A stretch of 64,000 nt of DNA. It comes from JBNJFY01 sp051747265. Lineage in GTDB: Bacteria > Bacteroidota > Rhodothermia > Balneolales > Balneolaceae. Under the pieces are notes generated by a model. It had not been told where the DNA came from. It did not search any database and worked only from the letters and a program-made list of their open reading frames with translations. Positions 37,623 to 46,801 of the stretch are shown here, piece after piece. How positions within the stretch are numbered: position 1 is the stretch's first letter; each line of letters opens with the position of its first letter. Both the position numbers and the translations under genes were made by a program. Location of the stretch: NCBI GenBank assembly GCA_051747265.1, contig JBNJFY010000008.1, positions 111,972 through 175,971 on the forward strand, given 5' to 3'.

Positions 37623-38633
37623 ATGAATTTTAAAGAATTTAAAAATAAATATGAGAAAGAATCGGTTGAACATTATCCAACTAATGTTCAAGAAAAACCG
37701 TTGGTTTCAGTTTGTGTTCAAACCTACCAGCATGCTGTTTATATAGAAGACTGTTTGGAAGGAATTTTAATGCAGGAGATGGATTTTCCTATTGAAATAT
37801 TGGTGGGGGAAGATAGTTCTACCGATGGAACTAGAGATATTTGTATTAGCTATGCCAATAAATATCCAGATAAAATCAGATTATTTTTACACAAAAGAGA
37901 AAACAATATTAAAATTGAGGAACAAGCTACTGGTAGATTTAATTTTCTTTATAATCTGTATAGTGCAAATGGGAAATACATTGCCTTTTGTGAAGGTGAT
38001 GACTATTGGACAGATTCATTAAAGCTTCAGAAACAGGTAGAAATTATAGAGAGAAAAAACTATTCTGGAGTTGCACATAATGCTAGAATAAAGTTTGAGG
38101 ATGAAGATCAACCCTCAAAATTATTTCGAAAAAAGACTGGAGATAAAGTTTTAAATCTCAAAGATTTAATAGAGGATAGGCCATTTCACACTGCATCAAT
38201 TTTGTTCAAATCTGACGCCCTGAATTTAGAGAATTTTACAACAAAAATAGTTTCTGCTGACCGGTATTTATATCAAATGCTTGCTACAGAAGCTCCCATA
38301 TTCTATTTGGATGAGGTAATGTGCTGCTATCGGAGAAATCAAGGAGGAATATCTCGTAATGTTTCGGATGAAATGTTAAAAAATGATTTATTGATTCCAG
38401 AATATTTAAAAGAAATAAACAACAGTTTCCCAAAATATCGTAGTTTATCTTTTGTGCATTATACAATTGCTAACTATTCAACTGAAATAACAATTTTAAA
38501 CTATTTGAAGCATTCCTTTATCTATATATTTTATTCATTTTCGAAATTTCCATACAATTTACGTGATTTATCAATTTATTTTTTGAAGTCTATGCCTTCG
38601 AAGATTATTAAATTATTAAAGAGTAATACATGA
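37623..38633 (+). CDS. Family 2 glycosyltransferase
   Basis: The 336-residue protein has VSVCVQTYQHAVYIEDCLEG, EILVGEDSSTDGTRD and FCEGDDYWTD (metal-binding DD). The GEDSSTDGT and EGDDYW forms are typical GT2 enzymes of marine Bacteroidota polysaccharide clusters. Acceptor and donor are unknown. Only one base separates its stop from the RmlC gene. Confidence 0.86.
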   Translation: MNFKEFKNKYEKESVEHYPTNVQEKPLVSVCVQTYQHAVYIEDCLEGILMQEMDFPIEILVGEDSSTDGTRDICISYANKYPDKIRLFLHKRENNIKIEEQATGRFNFLYNLYSANGKYIAFCEGDDYWTDSLKLQKQVEIIERKNYSGVAHNARIKFEDEDQPSKLFRKKTGDKVLNLKDLIEDRPFHTASILFKSDALNLENFTTKIVSADRYLYQMLATEAPIFYLDEVMCCYRRNQGGISRNVSDEMLKNDLLIPEYLKEINNSFPKYRSLSFVHYTIANYSTEITILNYLKHSFIYIFYSFSKFPYNLRDLSIYFLKSMPSKIIKLLKSNT

Positions 38634-38634
38634 T

Positions 38635-39195
38635 ATGAATAATAAGAATATTGATTGTGTAATTATTGATCCTGACGTCTTTTATGACAAGAGAGGCTAT
38701 TTTTTTGAAAGTTATAACAAGAATGTAATATATAATAGATATGATATTAGTGACAAATTTGTCCAAGATAATGAATCGTATTCAGTAAAAAATGTCATAA
38801 GAGGGTTACACTTTCAAATTCCGCCATATGCCCAGGCTAAATTGGTGCGTGTAACACATGGTAAGGTTTTGGATATTGTGGTAGATGTAAGAGTAAATTC
38901 AGAGACATTTGGAGATTATTTTTCGGTCAATTTATCAGCTCAAAATAAGAAGCAACTATATATACCGGAGGGATTTGCGCACGGATTTGTCGCCTTAACA
39001 GAGAAGGTCAGGTTATGCTATAAGTGTGATGAGTATTATAAACCAAAATTTGAGCGGGGAATCAGATGGGATGACCCTGACTTAAATATTGATTGGAGTA
39101 TAAGTAAAGATTCTGCCATAGTATCTGAAAAGGATTTTAAATTACCTCGCCTTTCAGAATGTACTTTTTTAAATGATATCAGCTGGGAGTCATGA
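38635..39195 (+). CDS. rmlC: dTDP-4-dehydrorhamnose 3,5-epimerase family protein
   Basis: The 186-residue cupin protein has FYDKRGYFFESYNK, VIRGLHFQIPP (catalytic His), KVLDIVVDVRVNSETFG and YIPEGFAHGFVAL. With RmlA in the same cassette it would act towards dTDP-rhamnose or a related deoxysugar; RmlB and RmlD must be elsewhere. The last four bases overlap the next gene (ATGA). Confidence 0.9.
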   Translation: MNNKNIDCVIIDPDVFYDKRGYFFESYNKNVIYNRYDISDKFVQDNESYSVKNVIRGLHFQIPPYAQAKLVRVTHGKVLDIVVDVRVNSETFGDYFSVNLSAQNKKQLYIPEGFAHGFVALTEKVRLCYKCDEYYKPKFERGIRWDDPDLNIDWSISKDSAIVSEKDFKLPRLSECTFLNDISWES

Positions 39196-40142
39196 AGATA
39201 TCAGTTGCAATGGCAACATATAATGGCGAAGCATATCTGCAGGAGCAGTTAGATAGCTTATTAAATCAAACCCATCGCCCTGATGAGATTATCATTACAG
39301 ACGATAAATCCTCTGATGCTACCCTGGACATTGCAAATAGGTTTAAAGCTAGCGCGCCATTTGAAGTAAAAATATACGAAAATGAAATAAATCTGGGTTA
39401 CACAAAGAATTTTGAAAAAGGATTGTTAAAGTCTACTGGTGATTTAGTATTCATGAGTGACCAGGATGATGTTTGGTTTGAACAAAAAGTCGATCGAATG
39501 GTTCATGTAGCTAAAGATAATCCCAGGATTGATTTGTTTGTCCATGATACTGAGATTACTGACGAAAATCTTGAACCTACCGGTATCACTAAAATGGAGC
39601 AAATTGAGAGTATTGGTAAAAACTATCAAAGTATGGTTATGGGGGCTTGTACGCTGGTAAGAGCTAATTATTTAAATGAGTGTCTACCAATGCCTAATAA
39701 TTTTAAAGGTCATGACACTTGGCTACATAAGGTAGCTCCTATATTGAACAAAAAAAAGCTATATATACGAGAACCTCTGCAATACTATAGGATTCATAAT
39801 ACTAACACATCGGAATATATTGTTAATAAAACCAATAAAATTAATTTAATTGATAAATGGAATATCTCATATAATTCCATAGTCAATAATAATGAGCGCA
39901 TAGAAGAGCTTTTGGAACAGGATAAATCTATTCTGAATTGGGTAGATTTGAAATATTCAGGAGTCATTAATAAAGATATATATAGTAAATATATTGCTGA
40001 AATAGAATCTTTAGAAAATCGACTTGGAATATATGAAAGCAATGGTATTAATAGGGCATTATCAGTACTAAAGTACTATAATAAAGGTGGTTATGATAAA
40101 TTTAGTGGAATTAAATCAATGTTGAAGGATCTCTTAGTTTAA
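39192..40142 (+). CDS. Family 2 glycosyltransferase
   Basis: The 316-residue protein has ISVAMATYNGEAYLQEQLDS, IITDDKSSDATLD, FMSDQDDVWFEQK (DxD region) and RIHNTNTSEY. It is the rhamnosyltransferase-like GT2 group often found beside rml genes. Translationally coupled to rmlC by ATGA overlap. Confidence 0.87.
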   Translation: MKISVAMATYNGEAYLQEQLDSLLNQTHRPDEIIITDDKSSDATLDIANRFKASAPFEVKIYENEINLGYTKNFEKGLLKSTGDLVFMSDQDDVWFEQKVDRMVHVAKDNPRIDLFVHDTEITDENLEPTGITKMEQIESIGKNYQSMVMGACTLVRANYLNECLPMPNNFKGHDTWLHKVAPILNKKKLYIREPLQYYRIHNTNTSEYIVNKTNKINLIDKWNISYNSIVNNNERIEELLEQDKSILNWVDLKYSGVINKDIYSKYIAEIESLENRLGIYESNGINRALSVLKYYNKGGYDKFSGIKSMLKDLLV

Positions 40143-40148
40143 ATAATT

Positions 40149-41135
40149 GTGGTTAGTATAATAATTATTGGTAAGAATGAAGGTGATAAATTAAGAAAAT
40201 GTATCAAAAGTGTAGAGAAGGTATTAAATACACATAAAAATAATATTAAGATCGAGGCTATTTATGTAGATTCCAAATCTACAGATGGTAGCGTCGATGT
40301 CGCTAGAAATAGTAGGAATATTAGGGTATATCAAAATACTGGAGAGACTAATGCAGCAATAGCTCGTAATATAGGAGCTAGAGTTGCTAAGGGTAATATA
40401 TTGTTTTTTGTGGATGGGGATATGGAAATTGAGTCTAACTTTTTAGACCATGTTTTAACAAGTAAAAATGAGTTAAAGTACAACTTTGTTACGGGACATA
40501 TTAAAGATTATATATATGATTATAAAGGTAATAATTTGGACATTAAGGGCAGAACTTATGATAAGATAATTCCAGCAAATATTGAAAATATTAAATCGTG
40601 TGGTGGTGTATTTATAATATCCAGAGCTTTATGGGAAAGCATTGGGGGAATGAGGACAAAATACAAAAGGGGGCAGGATTTAGATTTTTCTATGCGCCTT
40701 AATGAAGAAGGGTATACAATGATTCGCTATCCAGAATTAATTGTTAAACACCATACCATTGAATATAAAAATATTAAAAGAATGTGGATAAATCTGGGCC
40801 AAGGATATTTTCTCTATCCTGCAATGTTGCTTCGCGATCACTTCACTAATATAAATATGTGGAAGGATTTCCTTAGGTCGAAGTATACAGCAATTATACT
40901 ATTTATTTCAATATTGATATTTCCGATATATAGTTCTGTGATTTTTCCATTAATAATTATGACAATATATTCGTTTAGGTCTTATATGAGTATAACTAAC
41001 ACAAAAATAGTAACAAGTAAATTCTTGTATTTTTGTTCAGTATTTTTCTACCAAATTATGTATGATATAGGCTATTGGTTTGCTATTTTCTCTTATTTCC
41101 CAACGGAGAAACAGGTTACATATAAAGAAATTTAG
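40149..41135 (+). CDS. Family 2 glycosyltransferase with C-terminal membrane segments
   Basis: The 328-residue protein has VSIIIIGKNEGDKLRKCIKS, YVDSKSTDGSVD, ARNIGARVAKGNILFFVDGD and QDLDFSMRL. Two to three hydrophobic helices follow from residue 240, so it is anchored in the inner membrane. GTG start at 40149, preceded by a 6-nt gap. Confidence 0.85.
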   Translation: MVSIIIIGKNEGDKLRKCIKSVEKVLNTHKNNIKIEAIYVDSKSTDGSVDVARNSRNIRVYQNTGETNAAIARNIGARVAKGNILFFVDGDMEIESNFLDHVLTSKNELKYNFVTGHIKDYIYDYKGNNLDIKGRTYDKIIPANIENIKSCGGVFIISRALWESIGGMRTKYKRGQDLDFSMRLNEEGYTMIRYPELIVKHHTIEYKNIKRMWINLGQGYFLYPAMLLRDHFTNINMWKDFLRSKYTAIILFISILIFPIYSSVIFPLIIMTIYSFRSYMSITNTKIVTSKFLYFCSVFFYQIMYDIGYWFAIFSYFPTEKQVTYKEI

Positions 41136-41173
41136 TATATGCAAATATTCATTGCAGTTAATGGCTTCGATTC

Positions 41174-42526
41174 GTGGAAGTAATTCATTTTGTTGATGAT
41201 GTTTCAGTATTAAGGTTAGGTGCATACTACTTTTGTGTAGTAGGCTTATTGCTCTATGGTTTAAAAAAATATGGGCTCAATAGATATGTGATATTCGTAA
41301 CATTACTGTTCTCAATGGGAGTATTTGAATTTATTGATTATGCATTCGGCATTAGTAAAAATATATATAAAGTATTTGTATCTGTATTTATGATAGCCCT
41401 TTTTTTGAAGGGAGTATTTAGGTTTAAAAAAAGATATATGTCTATTTTTATTCTGTATTTAGTATTTACTGTATCATTTGCAGTTACTCATTTATTGAAT
41501 GGCCAATTCAATGTATCTGTATTAAGTCAATATGTTCTCACCTACTCATTCCCATTTGTTGTGTATTTTGGATTTATGGGTAGAGGAATAACGATATGGA
41601 ATAGGGATAGGATAATGAAGTTACTTTATTACTTAATAGTTGTTCAAGTATTATTAAGTTTAGTCAAAGTAATTGCAATTGGTGGATTTATGGAATCGAT
41701 AGTTGGTTCTATACAATATATTGGGGGAGATACAGCTGTAAGTTTACCTATATTAGCATTATTATATCTTTGGATGATAAGGTCGGGAAAATTTACTAAA
41801 CATGATTGGATTATTGCATTTTCATTTCTATTAGTATCTGTAGCAAGTGCTAAGAGAACACCGGTTCTTGTATTTCCTGTATTTTTAGTTTTACTGTCTT
41901 CATTTTTAAAAAAAAGCAGAAGCTTATTTCAAGTTATCAAGTATGTACCTGCATTCTTTTTGTTAATATATTTAGGAGTTAGATTAAATTACACTTTAAA
42001 TCCAGAAGGGGTCATATGGGGAAGTTTCGATCTTGAATATTTGATCAACTATGTGCTTGAATACAATTTTGGGACAAATGAAATTTCAAGTATTATTAAT
42101 AGTAATATAACTAGTGGGAGAGGAGGAGCTTTACTATTATTGATACAACCAGAAGCTTTGGGCATAGGAAATGGTTTGCATACCTTATTTGGGCATGGTG
42201 TGAGTGAAGTAGTAAGAGAACAAAGCGGTCGATTTTTAGGTGGTATATCGTATGGTATTCAGCATCGTGGTTTAATGGGGGCTGCAGTGCAAGAAGTTTA
42301 TAAATTGGGGTTTTTAGGGGTTGGATTGTATATGGCATTTATTATAAAATTACTAAGTTTTATAAATGACAATAAATTAAAATTAATCATGTATTTATGG
42401 TTATTTATAGATGTATTTATGTATAATGGTGATACTCTGTTTAATCCTTCGAACTCATTTATATTTGTGGTGTTAATATTTATGTATAGTGGAAGTGGTG
42501 GTAATGGTGGAATTAAGAAATTGTGA
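41174..42526 (+). CDS. Putative O-antigen/exopolysaccharide polymerase (Wzy-like)
   Basis: The 450-residue protein has about ten to twelve membrane helices and no soluble domain. A long periplasmic loop (about residues 275-380) contains SGRGGALLLLIQPEALG, LFGHGVSEV and HRGLMGAAVQE, in the place where Wzy proteins carry their catalytic arginines. Sequence similarity to known Wzy is weak, as usual for the family; the call rests on topology and on being the only such protein in a cassette with its own flippase. GTG start. Confidence 0.7.
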   Translation: MEVIHFVDDVSVLRLGAYYFCVVGLLLYGLKKYGLNRYVIFVTLLFSMGVFEFIDYAFGISKNIYKVFVSVFMIALFLKGVFRFKKRYMSIFILYLVFTVSFAVTHLLNGQFNVSVLSQYVLTYSFPFVVYFGFMGRGITIWNRDRIMKLLYYLIVVQVLLSLVKVIAIGGFMESIVGSIQYIGGDTAVSLPILALLYLWMIRSGKFTKHDWIIAFSFLLVSVASAKRTPVLVFPVFLVLLSSFLKKSRSLFQVIKYVPAFFLLIYLGVRLNYTLNPEGVIWGSFDLEYLINYVLEYNFGTNEISSIINSNITSGRGGALLLLIQPEALGIGNGLHTLFGHGVSEVVREQSGRFLGGISYGIQHRGLMGAAVQEVYKLGFLGVGLYMAFIIKLLSFINDNKLKLIMYLWLFIDVFMYNGDTLFNPSNSFIFVVLIFMYSGSGGNGGIKKL

Positions 42527-42669
42527 AGATATAGATAAATGGAAGTAAGGTGGCAATTTATGGTTAATATATTTTGAAATAATTAGAAAAATATTGGTAG
42601 GGTTTTGATATAAGAATATTAAAAATTTAATAAGACTAATAAATAGTAATAGGTAACATGATTTAAATT

Positions 42670-43370
42670 ATGTCTGTGTTGGGGTATGGCTATTATGGAA
42701 CTTCGATATTAATTAATTTATTTCATCATTTCTATTTTGTAGGTACTCATGGTGAGAATTCTAAATACTCTGTGGAAAATTATTTGCTGGATAAAAAGAA
42801 TTTGATGAATGTTTATATGCAGCAGATTTTGAAGTAGTAGCATTAAAACCAATTTTAAACTCATATGAGTTTAAATATCTCTTGAATGAGTATGAAGATG
42901 CGAACATTATTCGGCTCTATAGGAACTATTATGATTTGATATATTTTGCTCAAAATAAATTTGGGAATAGTGTTGCCATAAATTTGAAGCGTTATATTTT
43001 ACACCCCGAAAGAGATGGTTGGATAGCGACTTTTCTTCCTAAACAAGAAATAGAAATAATGAAAGATTTAAATCTTTCATTATTATCTGATGAGGATTGG
43101 ATGGCATTAGTATGGTGGAGTGTTAATCATTGTGTATTGTCACAAAGACTATATAAAGATGATCGCTTCCTTATTATTAACTATGATGATTTAGTCACTA
43201 AGCCAAAAGATACATTGAATAAAGTAATGGCACATGTCTCACTTCCAGAGAAAGGTCTAGATAAATATCTAAGATCAGGTAGACGTGGAAAGGGTTCAGG
43301 TATTATTTTAAATGATGAAATTGAATTATTGTGCGATAAATTATTGTCAGAACTAGTAGAACTCAGATAA
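42670..43370 (+). pseudogene. Sulfotransferase gene broken by a single-base frameshift
   Basis: From ATG 42670 the frame reads SVLGYGYYGTSILINLF (a P-loop-like PAPS site) to LLDKK, then hits TAG at 42835. From about 42795 the reading continues in another frame as EFDECLYAADFEVVALKPIL and on to 43370. That second part has IIRLYRNYYDLIYFA (3'-phosphate site), LVWWSVNHC and FLIINYDDLVTKP, typical of sulfotransferases. The switch falls in a run of five A (42793-42797), so one lost base explains it. An apparent TTG-started frame 42882-43370 (162 codons) is just the C-terminal part. A sequencing error or programmed slip is not excluded. Confidence 0.72.
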
Positions 43371-43417
43371 TATATTGTCAAAGTAACATTACGTAGAAAA
43401 TGAATTAGGAAAATTAA

Positions 43418-44488
43418 ATGAAACTGTTGATTACTGTGCCCCGCAAGAAAAAAGGTGGGGTCGCAAATTACTTTCAGGTTATAAGATCATATATAAATCA
43501 TGATGTTACTTATATTAAACGAGGTTCTTATTCTGGAAATAATAGTATAATATTTAAAATAAAGAGGTTGATTAAGGATTATATAGTTTTTGTATATAAT
43601 ACGATATTGGATGGTGGATGCAGGGTGTTGGTGAATACTTCTTTGGGCAGAAAAAGTATTAATAGAGATGTATGGTATGTTCTACTGTCTAAGTTAACAG
43701 GTAGAAAGGTGTGTTTGTTTATACATGGATGGGATATTGATTTCGAGGGGGATCTATTTCATAAGTATTGGATGAGAAGAAAAATAATTTCATTGTGTGA
43801 TATGTATATAGTGTTATCTAGTGAATTTAAAAATAAGTTGCTTTCGAATGGTATCAGGGCACCAATACATTTACTTACAACACTTGTTGATGAAGATGAC
43901 ATAGTTGACATAGAAGTTGGTGGTTATTCAAGATATAAAAAAAATAATTATAATATTCTTGTCTTATCAAGAATAGTTAAAGAGAAAGGTGTTCTCGAAT
44001 CAGTAATGAGTTATAATTATTTGAATTTAGATAAAGCTAATATTGAATATATAGTTGCTGGGGATGGGCCATATTTGCCTACAGTGAGAGAGTATATTGC
44101 GAACTATGCATTGAATAATATTGACATTATTGGATATGTAAAAGGTCAGGATAAGATTAATGTCTTTAAATCAGCTGATATATACTTGTTCCCTTCCTAT
44201 CATGGTGAAGGGATGCCTACTACTATACTAGAAGCCATGGCATTTGGACTACCAATAATCACTACTAAGGTTGGAGGAATAGCTGATTTTTTCGAAGAGG
44301 GTAAAATGGGGCTAATTTTAGAAGATACAAAGCCGTCAAATATTGCAAATAAGGTTGAATATTTATTAGAGCGACCAAAATTGATGAAGCAGATGTCAGT
44401 ATATAACTATAATTATGCTAGAGAAAATTTCTATGCTAGTAAAGTTGCAAATAAATTAATTAATATCATCAGAGGTATATCATGTTAA
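43418..44488 (+). CDS. Family 4 glycosyltransferase (GT-B fold)
   Basis: The 356-residue protein has LITVPRKKKGGVANYFQVI at the N-terminus, ILVLSRIVKEKGVLESV, VAGDGPYLPTVREYI and FPSYHGEGMPTTILEAMAFG holding the retaining E-x7-E motif, then IITTKVGG. It transfers a sugar from a nucleotide donor while keeping the anomeric configuration. Strongly AT-rich coding sequence. It follows the broken sulfotransferase by 47 nt. Confidence 0.88.
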   Translation: MKLLITVPRKKKGGVANYFQVIRSYINHDVTYIKRGSYSGNNSIIFKIKRLIKDYIVFVYNTILDGGCRVLVNTSLGRKSINRDVWYVLLSKLTGRKVCLFIHGWDIDFEGDLFHKYWMRRKIISLCDMYIVLSSEFKNKLLSNGIRAPIHLLTTLVDEDDIVDIEVGGYSRYKKNNYNILVLSRIVKEKGVLESVMSYNYLNLDKANIEYIVAGDGPYLPTVREYIANYALNNIDIIGYVKGQDKINVFKSADIYLFPSYHGEGMPTTILEAMAFGLPIITTKVGGIADFFEEGKMGLILEDTKPSNIANKVEYLLERPKLMKQMSVYNYNYARENFYASKVANKLINIIRGISC

Positions 44489-44558
44489 TGTTAAAAAAAA
44501 TATTAATGAAAAGTCATAGTCTGTAAATATATTAATCATTATTTTTTAGTGTAGCTCC

Positions 44559-45719
44559 ATGCGGGTTGAAGATTCTTTGAAAAGATTAGAAAATTACGTA
44601 TTAAGAGAAAATTATAAAGGGTATGATCCTTATGATGCCCTTAACTCTCCATTATTTAATCTACCTTTCTTCAATAGTAATAAACTGGTACGATTTGTCG
44701 CTCAACAAATTGTTAAGCGATCCCCACTTAATTTGAGACCCCTTCTAAAAGTACCAAAGGAAAGAAATCCAGTTTCATTAGGATTAATTCTTCAAGGGTA
44801 TGCATTTCTATCAGATATAATACCAGATAAAAAGAAAGAGTATTATCAAAAGATAAATATGCTGACGAGTGATTTAATTAATTTGATTCCAGAAGGTTAC
44901 TCTGGTTCCTGTTGGGGTTATAATTTTGATTGGGAGGCTAGATATGCTAATATCCCGGCTTATCAACCAACTGTTGTAGCTACAGGCATAGTTGCTAATG
45001 CTCTCTATCACGCATGGAAAATTACTGGACTAAATAAATTAAAAGATTTACTAATAAGTTCTTCAAAATTTGTTTTAAACGATTTAAACAGAACTTATGA
45101 TGGCAATTTATTTTTATTTTCCTATTCTCCGTTTGACAAACAACGAGTTTTTAATGCATCAATGAAAGGAGCAAGATTATTATCCCAGGTGCATTCGATC
45201 ACGGGTGATGAAACTAAAAAGGTGACTGCAAAAAGGACTGTTGAATTTGTAATTAATAACCAAAAAACAGATGGTTCTTGGGAATATTCTCTCGCAAAAT
45301 CCGGTGGATGGATTGATAATTATCATAGCGGATATATATTGGATTGCTTGGATGACTACATCAAATTATGCGAAGATGATACTTATATAATAAACCTGAG
45401 GAAGGGATTTAAATACTATAAAAATAATTTTTTTGGGTCAGATGGGAGACCATCATTTTATTCCGATAAGGTCTATCCAATAGATTGTACCGCGGCTTCT
45501 CAGTCAATTCTCACACTGACAAGATTTGGAGAATTAAAATTAGCAGAAAAGGTGGCAAAATGGATGATTGACAATATGCAGGGAGATGATGGCAGTTTCT
45601 ATTTTAGAAAATTTAAATTATACACAAATAGAACTTCTTTTATGAGATGGTCAAATGCATGGATGTTTGTTGCATTGACATATTTTTTAAATAAAAAGTC
45701 TAATGAGGAGAAAGGGTAG
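44559..45719 (+). CDS. Alpha/alpha-toroid protein of unknown activity
   Basis: The 386-residue protein is built of repeated helix pairs ending in motifs like DGSWEYSLAKSGGWIDNYH, DGRPSFYSDKVYPIDCTAASQ and DGSFYFRKFKLYTNRTSFM. That is the (alpha/alpha)6 barrel seen in terpene cyclases, lyases and uronyl C5-epimerases. No signal peptide is visible, so it should be cytoplasmic. With UDP-GlcA/GalA and sulfation genes around, a uronate- or glycan-acting enzyme is possible, but I do not recognise an established function. It is followed after 17 nt by a DUF354 gene. Confidence 0.6.
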   Translation: MRVEDSLKRLENYVLRENYKGYDPYDALNSPLFNLPFFNSNKLVRFVAQQIVKRSPLNLRPLLKVPKERNPVSLGLILQGYAFLSDIIPDKKKEYYQKINMLTSDLINLIPEGYSGSCWGYNFDWEARYANIPAYQPTVVATGIVANALYHAWKITGLNKLKDLLISSSKFVLNDLNRTYDGNLFLFSYSPFDKQRVFNASMKGARLLSQVHSITGDETKKVTAKRTVEFVINNQKTDGSWEYSLAKSGGWIDNYHSGYILDCLDDYIKLCEDDTYIINLRKGFKYYKNNFFGSDGRPSFYSDKVYPIDCTAASQSILTLTRFGELKLAEKVAKWMIDNMQGDDGSFYFRKFKLYTNRTSFMRWSNAWMFVALTYFLNKKSNEEKG

Positions 45720-45736
45720 AATTTAATTCTAATTAA

Positions 45737-46789
45737 ATGAGAATATTATTTCATCTAGGACATCCTGCTCATTTCCATTTATTTAAGAATGTAATTGCAA
45801 AACTACTGAATAATGGAAATAAAATAGATCTCCTAATAAAGGATAAAGATGTATTAAGAAAGCTTCTTGAGCATTCAAGTTTGCCTTATAAAAATATTCT
45901 TCCGGAGGGGAAAACACAGGGGAAGTTCGGCTTATTCTATGATTTGATAGTAAGAGGTAAAAATATTTACTCCTATTGTAGGGAGCACAAGCCGGATGTA
46001 TTGGTAGGTACCTCAGCAGATATTTCTTACTTAGGTGAACTCCTGAATATACCAACAATCAATGTAAATGAAGATGATGCTCATGTGGTACCAATGTATG
46101 CATGGATGGCCTATCCGTTTGCTTCTTCAATACTAAGCCCGGAAAGTTGCGATAATGGTCGTTGGGACAAAAAGACCGTTAAATATGCGGGTTATCATGA
46201 ATTGGCTTACCTGCATCCAGATCACTTCACTCCAGATGAAGATGTTATTGCTAAATACTTAGGTTCAGAAAGAAATTTTGTGATAATGAGATTTGCCAGT
46301 TTAAATGCCCATCATGATGATAATATCAGGGGTATTAATGATGAAATTGCGTTGCGTTTAATTGAAAAGTTAAAACCATCTGGACGAGTGCTCATTACTT
46401 CAGAAAGAGAATTATCATCGGAACTCGAATCTTACAGGCTTTCAATTGATCCAATAGATATCCATCATTTTTTAAGTTTTGCAAAACTGGTAATTGGAGA
46501 TAGTCAAACAATGTCAGCCGAAGCAGCTGTTCTGGGAACACCATATATCAGGTTTAATGATTTTGTTAACAAAATTGGCTATCTGAAAGAACTTGAAGAA
46601 AAGTATGAACTTGGTTTTGGAATCACCCCAGATAAACCGGAAGAGCTAATAGAAAAATCAATTGTGTTAGTATCTGATAGTGACTTAAAGCAAAAATTTG
46701 AAAATAGAAGAAAAGTAATGTTGGCTGAAAAAATAAATACGGCTGAATTTATTTTCAGGTACATTATTGACTATTTAGATAATAAATAA
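45737..46789 (+). CDS. DUF354 family protein (GT-B glycosyltransferase-like)
   Basis: The 350-residue protein has ILFHLGHPAHFHLFKNVI, LLIKDKDVLRKLL, PDVLVGTSADISYLG and GDSQTMSAEAAVLGTP, matching the DUF354 family. The fold resembles UDP-GlcNAc 2-epimerase and MurG-like GT-B proteins. No biochemical role is firmly established to my knowledge. It sits between the toroid protein and UDP-GlcNAc 2-epimerase in a closely spaced trio (gaps 17 and 12 nt), suggesting work on a HexNAc-containing glycan. Confidence 0.8.
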   Translation: MRILFHLGHPAHFHLFKNVIAKLLNNGNKIDLLIKDKDVLRKLLEHSSLPYKNILPEGKTQGKFGLFYDLIVRGKNIYSYCREHKPDVLVGTSADISYLGELLNIPTINVNEDDAHVVPMYAWMAYPFASSILSPESCDNGRWDKKTVKYAGYHELAYLHPDHFTPDEDVIAKYLGSERNFVIMRFASLNAHHDDNIRGINDEIALRLIEKLKPSGRVLITSERELSSELESYRLSIDPIDIHHFLSFAKLVIGDSQTMSAEAAVLGTPYIRFNDFVNKIGYLKELEEKYELGFGITPDKPEELIEKSIVLVSDSDLKQKFENRRKVMLAEKINTAEFIFRYIIDYLDNK

Positions 46790-46801
46790 AAGTAATTTTT
46801 T

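Noticed and set aside
42882..43370. Stand-alone 162-residue protein from TTG 42882
   Set aside because: It lacks the PAPS loop, which is found upstream in the neighbouring frame; better explained as the C-terminal part of a frameshifted sulfotransferase.
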